DNA from: Syncephalis plumigaleata
Lineage: Eukaryota; Zoopagomycota; Zoopagomycetes; Zoopagales; Piptocephalidaceae
Length of the DNA stretch: 64,000 nucleotides
Reading direction: 5' to 3'
NCBI GenBank assembly: GCA_025201365.1
Contig: JAIXMF010000027.1
Span: 1 to 64,000, forward strand
Below the pieces are notes generated by a model, which saw nothing but the letters and a program-made list of their open reading frames with translations, did no database searches and was not told the DNA's origin. The position numbers and the translations under genes are program-made. Below are positions 61,314-64,000 of this stretch, in pieces (the first letter of the stretch is position 1; every line of letters starts with the position of its first letter).

Positions 61314-64000
61314 ATTTTGGTGCTCACTACAGGGAGTTCTTCTAGCTAAGACTAAGACATTTATTTTTCATATTTTAGTTACATTTCTACATCAAGTATC
61401 GCAATGGACGGCAAGATCGGATGTATGGAAGCCCCTACCTTCGGAGGACGCAAGAGTGAAGACCCCGAGAAATGGCTGAGCCGATTCAAGAAGATCAAAC
61501 GTGCAAACAATTGGCTCGACGACCAAGCAATCGCAATGGCAGGAGTCAGCTTAGAAGGGACGGCCGAGGCATGGTATGAATCCATCGAAGAAGTGACTAC
61601 GACCTGGCAAGAATTCGAGAATGCCTTCCGTAGTAAATATGTTACCGTTGGCTATAAACATCATGCAACTAGGCAGCTCTTCTCGTATCGTCAAGGAAAA
61701 GAAGAATCCATCGACGAGCTACTCACCACATTGGATAGCCTGATCAAGCGTGCGGAAATTACAAGCGACGAGGTCAAGTTGGAATTACTAGCTCAAGCTA
61801 TTCGACCGGAGTACAAGCGTGAATTTCGAAAGGAAGGTCCAAATACATACCGACGAGCCAAGGAGTTATTACTGCGAGAAGAAAGTCTTGATTTAGAAGC
61901 GCAGGATATCTTACCAAGTATCAAGGCATCCTACGACCAACCAGCGTTAATTGGTCGGACCAAGAGCGAAGAAAGCAAGAGTCAGTCTCTCGAAACCAGC
62001 ATGGAACGTCTAATGGAGCGATTTCAAGAAATGTCGCTCAACATGATACAAGCCATGGTACAAGAAAAGAACAAACCCACGGAACGAAACAATGAGCGTT
62101 CATTCAGCGAAAGACGATGTTACAATTGTCAAGGCAAAGGACATATGGCCCGAGAATGTCCCCAGAGACAAGGAGAAAATCTGAATCTATTAGATAACGA
62201 TGCTAATGAAGATGATTTGTTCCCCTTAGGAAAGAGGAAAGAACGAGATATAGCTATTCCCGCTACAAGGAAGAACGCTAGAAAAGCCGTTGCTACCGAT
62301 ATGGAAATGGATATCCAAGAACAGACGGTACCAACAACACACGTTGCGCAACCAACGGTACAAGCGAAGGATGTACCACGAAGGAAAGCCCCCGCAGCGA
62401 AAGAAGGAAATGTGGCTGCAAGAGTTCCCCGGCAACCACGAATGCCTCCTAATCTAAATTTGGAGACAGACAGAAATGCGTACAAGATTGAGGATCAACT
62501 ACGTTCGACGCCAGCAAATATCTCGATTGCACAACTGATTTACCAATCACCGGCAATCAGACAACAGTTAGCACGAGCTTTACGACGTGAGATGGATGCC
62601 AACAATCTTGATGATGAAATTGGTCACAATTACACTTCAGCTCGACGACGTGTAATCATCAACGGTATAGAAGTAATGGCAATTATCGATACTGGAGCTG
62701 CCAGCTCGGTGATCAGCCCTGCGTTGGTCTCACACTTAGGTATACGACCTAGACACCGCGTTGATCGAGTATTGGTCACCGCAGATGGACAACGACATAC
62801 TCCCCGGCATATGGTGAAAGACTTACCCATAAGTATTGGACCCCTCACTTTACCCGCGGATATCATTGTATTCGAAAGAACAGGTCATCTACTGATTCTA
62901 GGTATCGACTGGATGAAGAGAAATTCCATTACACCAGATATCATTCAAAACAAGTTAATTTATCGAAAGGATGGTATAACAATGGAAATTCCCATGAATA
63001 CGCAGCAGTACGACGATATCGACCCCCTATTAGAGGACGCTCCCGTATTTGCCGCTCCAGACACGCCTCCAACGGATACCGCTAGCATTGAAACCTTATT
63101 CGAACATTTCAGTGTACAAAATGAAGGAGTAACTGCCGTGAACAGTCAGAGCGATTCAGGAAACGATGCAGATCTCGATATCATGGACCCGGACGATCTG
63201 TTTGGACTCGCAGTCACTACACCAACCACTGCTTATCAACCGTTACCGGAAGACGACAGAGCCCAGTTACAAGCGGTAGTTGACGACTTTAAGGATGTTT
63301 TCGCAGAGGAAATCGAGGAATTAGGACGTACAACCGCAGCAACGCACTCGATTGATACAGGAGATCATTCGCCGGTAAGAATTCGACCTTACCGTGTACC
63401 ACAAGCAATGCTACGTCAAATCAAAGAAGAAATCGAGAAGATGAAGCAAAGTGGCGTAATCGAAGAAGCACAATCACCCTGGTGTGCTCCACTTGTGCCC
63501 ATTCAAAAGAAGAACGGTGGATTACGTCTATGTGTCGACTATCGAAAGTTAAATGCAATCACTAGAAAGGATAAGTATCCCTTACCTTTAATTGACGAAA
63601 TCATGGACGCCTTAGGTGGATCATCAGTTTACTCAACACTCGATGCGCGTTCTGGATATTGGCAAGTCCCTTTGGCTACGGAAGACGATCGCGACAAAAC
63701 GGCTTTTGCAATCCCTGGTGGAGGCTTTTACCGCTTTTTAGTTATGCCTTTCGGTCTAGCAAACGCCCCTGGAACGTATCAACGCATGATGGAACGTGTG
63801 TTCGCTGATATGTTATGGAAAAACGTCATAGTATTCATTGACGACATTATTATTTACTCGAAGAATGTGGACGAACATTTGGAACATCTAAAAATAGCCC
63901 TCGATAGATGCCGAAAAGTTCAACTTCAACTATCTCCCACTAAATGCTTCATTGGATATCAAGGACTGGAATATTTAGGTTTTCGAATTTCAGCTCATGG
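61314..64000 (+). mobile_element. Ty3/Gypsy retrotransposon internal region, gag-pol (runs off the window)
   Basis: One open frame from the ATG at 61404 continues past the end of the window. Parts in order: a Gag core (about 61430-61800), a CCHC zinc knuckle (CYNCQGKGHMAREC, about 62118-62160), an aspartic protease (IIDTGAASSVIS, about 62680), and a reverse transcriptase from about 63385 with CVDYRKLNAI, MPFGLANAP and FIDDIIIYSK. Gag and Pol are in one continuous frame, as in some fungal Ty3 relatives. RNase H and integrase lie beyond the edge. What can be seen looks whole, which with the single-frame layout suggests a fairly young copy, but its right end is not visible. Confidence 0.93.

Overview
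The window reads as nuclear DNA of a fungus. Genes are broken by many short introns (about 50-80 bases) with GTAAGT-like donors and TAG acceptors, and many products are fungal or eukaryotic core proteins (UTP13, CENP-K, HEM2, mevalonate kinase, glucosidase II alpha, a DUF7137 membrane protein, an ALR/MNR2-type CorA channel, a ULS1-type SWI/SNF translocase). A SCAMP, a CLPTM1 and a pterin-4a-carbinolamine dehydratase are also present; none of these is typical of yeasts, which points to an early-diverging (zygomycete-grade) fungus. That placement is inference and no species is claimed.

Layout. 0-6 kb: a GPI-anchored cysteine-rich surface protein, two divergently transcribed metallothioneins, and a membrane-type casein kinase I on the minus strand. 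6-10.2 kb: non-coding, simple repeats. 10.2-12.8 kb: a large secreted low-complexity protein with dibasic processing sites and acidic repeats. 13-17.6 kb: ULS1-like translocase. 17.6-22.4 kb (minus): tandem CDGSH iron-sulfur protein, a 3' remnant of an oligopeptidase B-like gene, and CLPTM1. 23.3-26.8 kb: CorA magnesium channel (+) and CENP-K (-) meeting tail to tail. 27-36 kb (+): SPOUT1 methyltransferase, CHY/RING ubiquitin ligase, an unrecognised small gene and UTP13, with an unrecognised minus-strand exon beyond UTP13. 39.2-44.8 kb (+): myristoylated LRR protein, HEM2, pterin dehydratase. 44.8-50.9 kb: gene-poor, purine-rich on the plus strand. 50.9-60.4 kb: mevalonate kinase (-), glucosidase II alpha (+), DUF7137 protein (+), peroxisomal SCP2 (+), SCAMP (-). 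60.7 kb to the end: a tRNA-Trp gene and, 12 bases from its 5' end, the left LTR of a Ty3/Gypsy element whose gag-pol frame is open to the edge of the window.

Functionally this is an ordinary eukaryotic neighbourhood: nucleolar and centromere proteins, haem and isoprenoid synthesis, ER glycoprotein quality control, membrane traffic, ion handling and metal buffering. There is no operon-like organisation.

A strong technical or biological signal runs through it. Roughly twenty places in conserved host genes lose the reading frame in the same direction, each explained by one missing base and often in a run of identical bases, while genes from 27 to 44.8 kb are mostly clean. Consensus sequence error is the simplest explanation, and gene models here should be read with that in mind.
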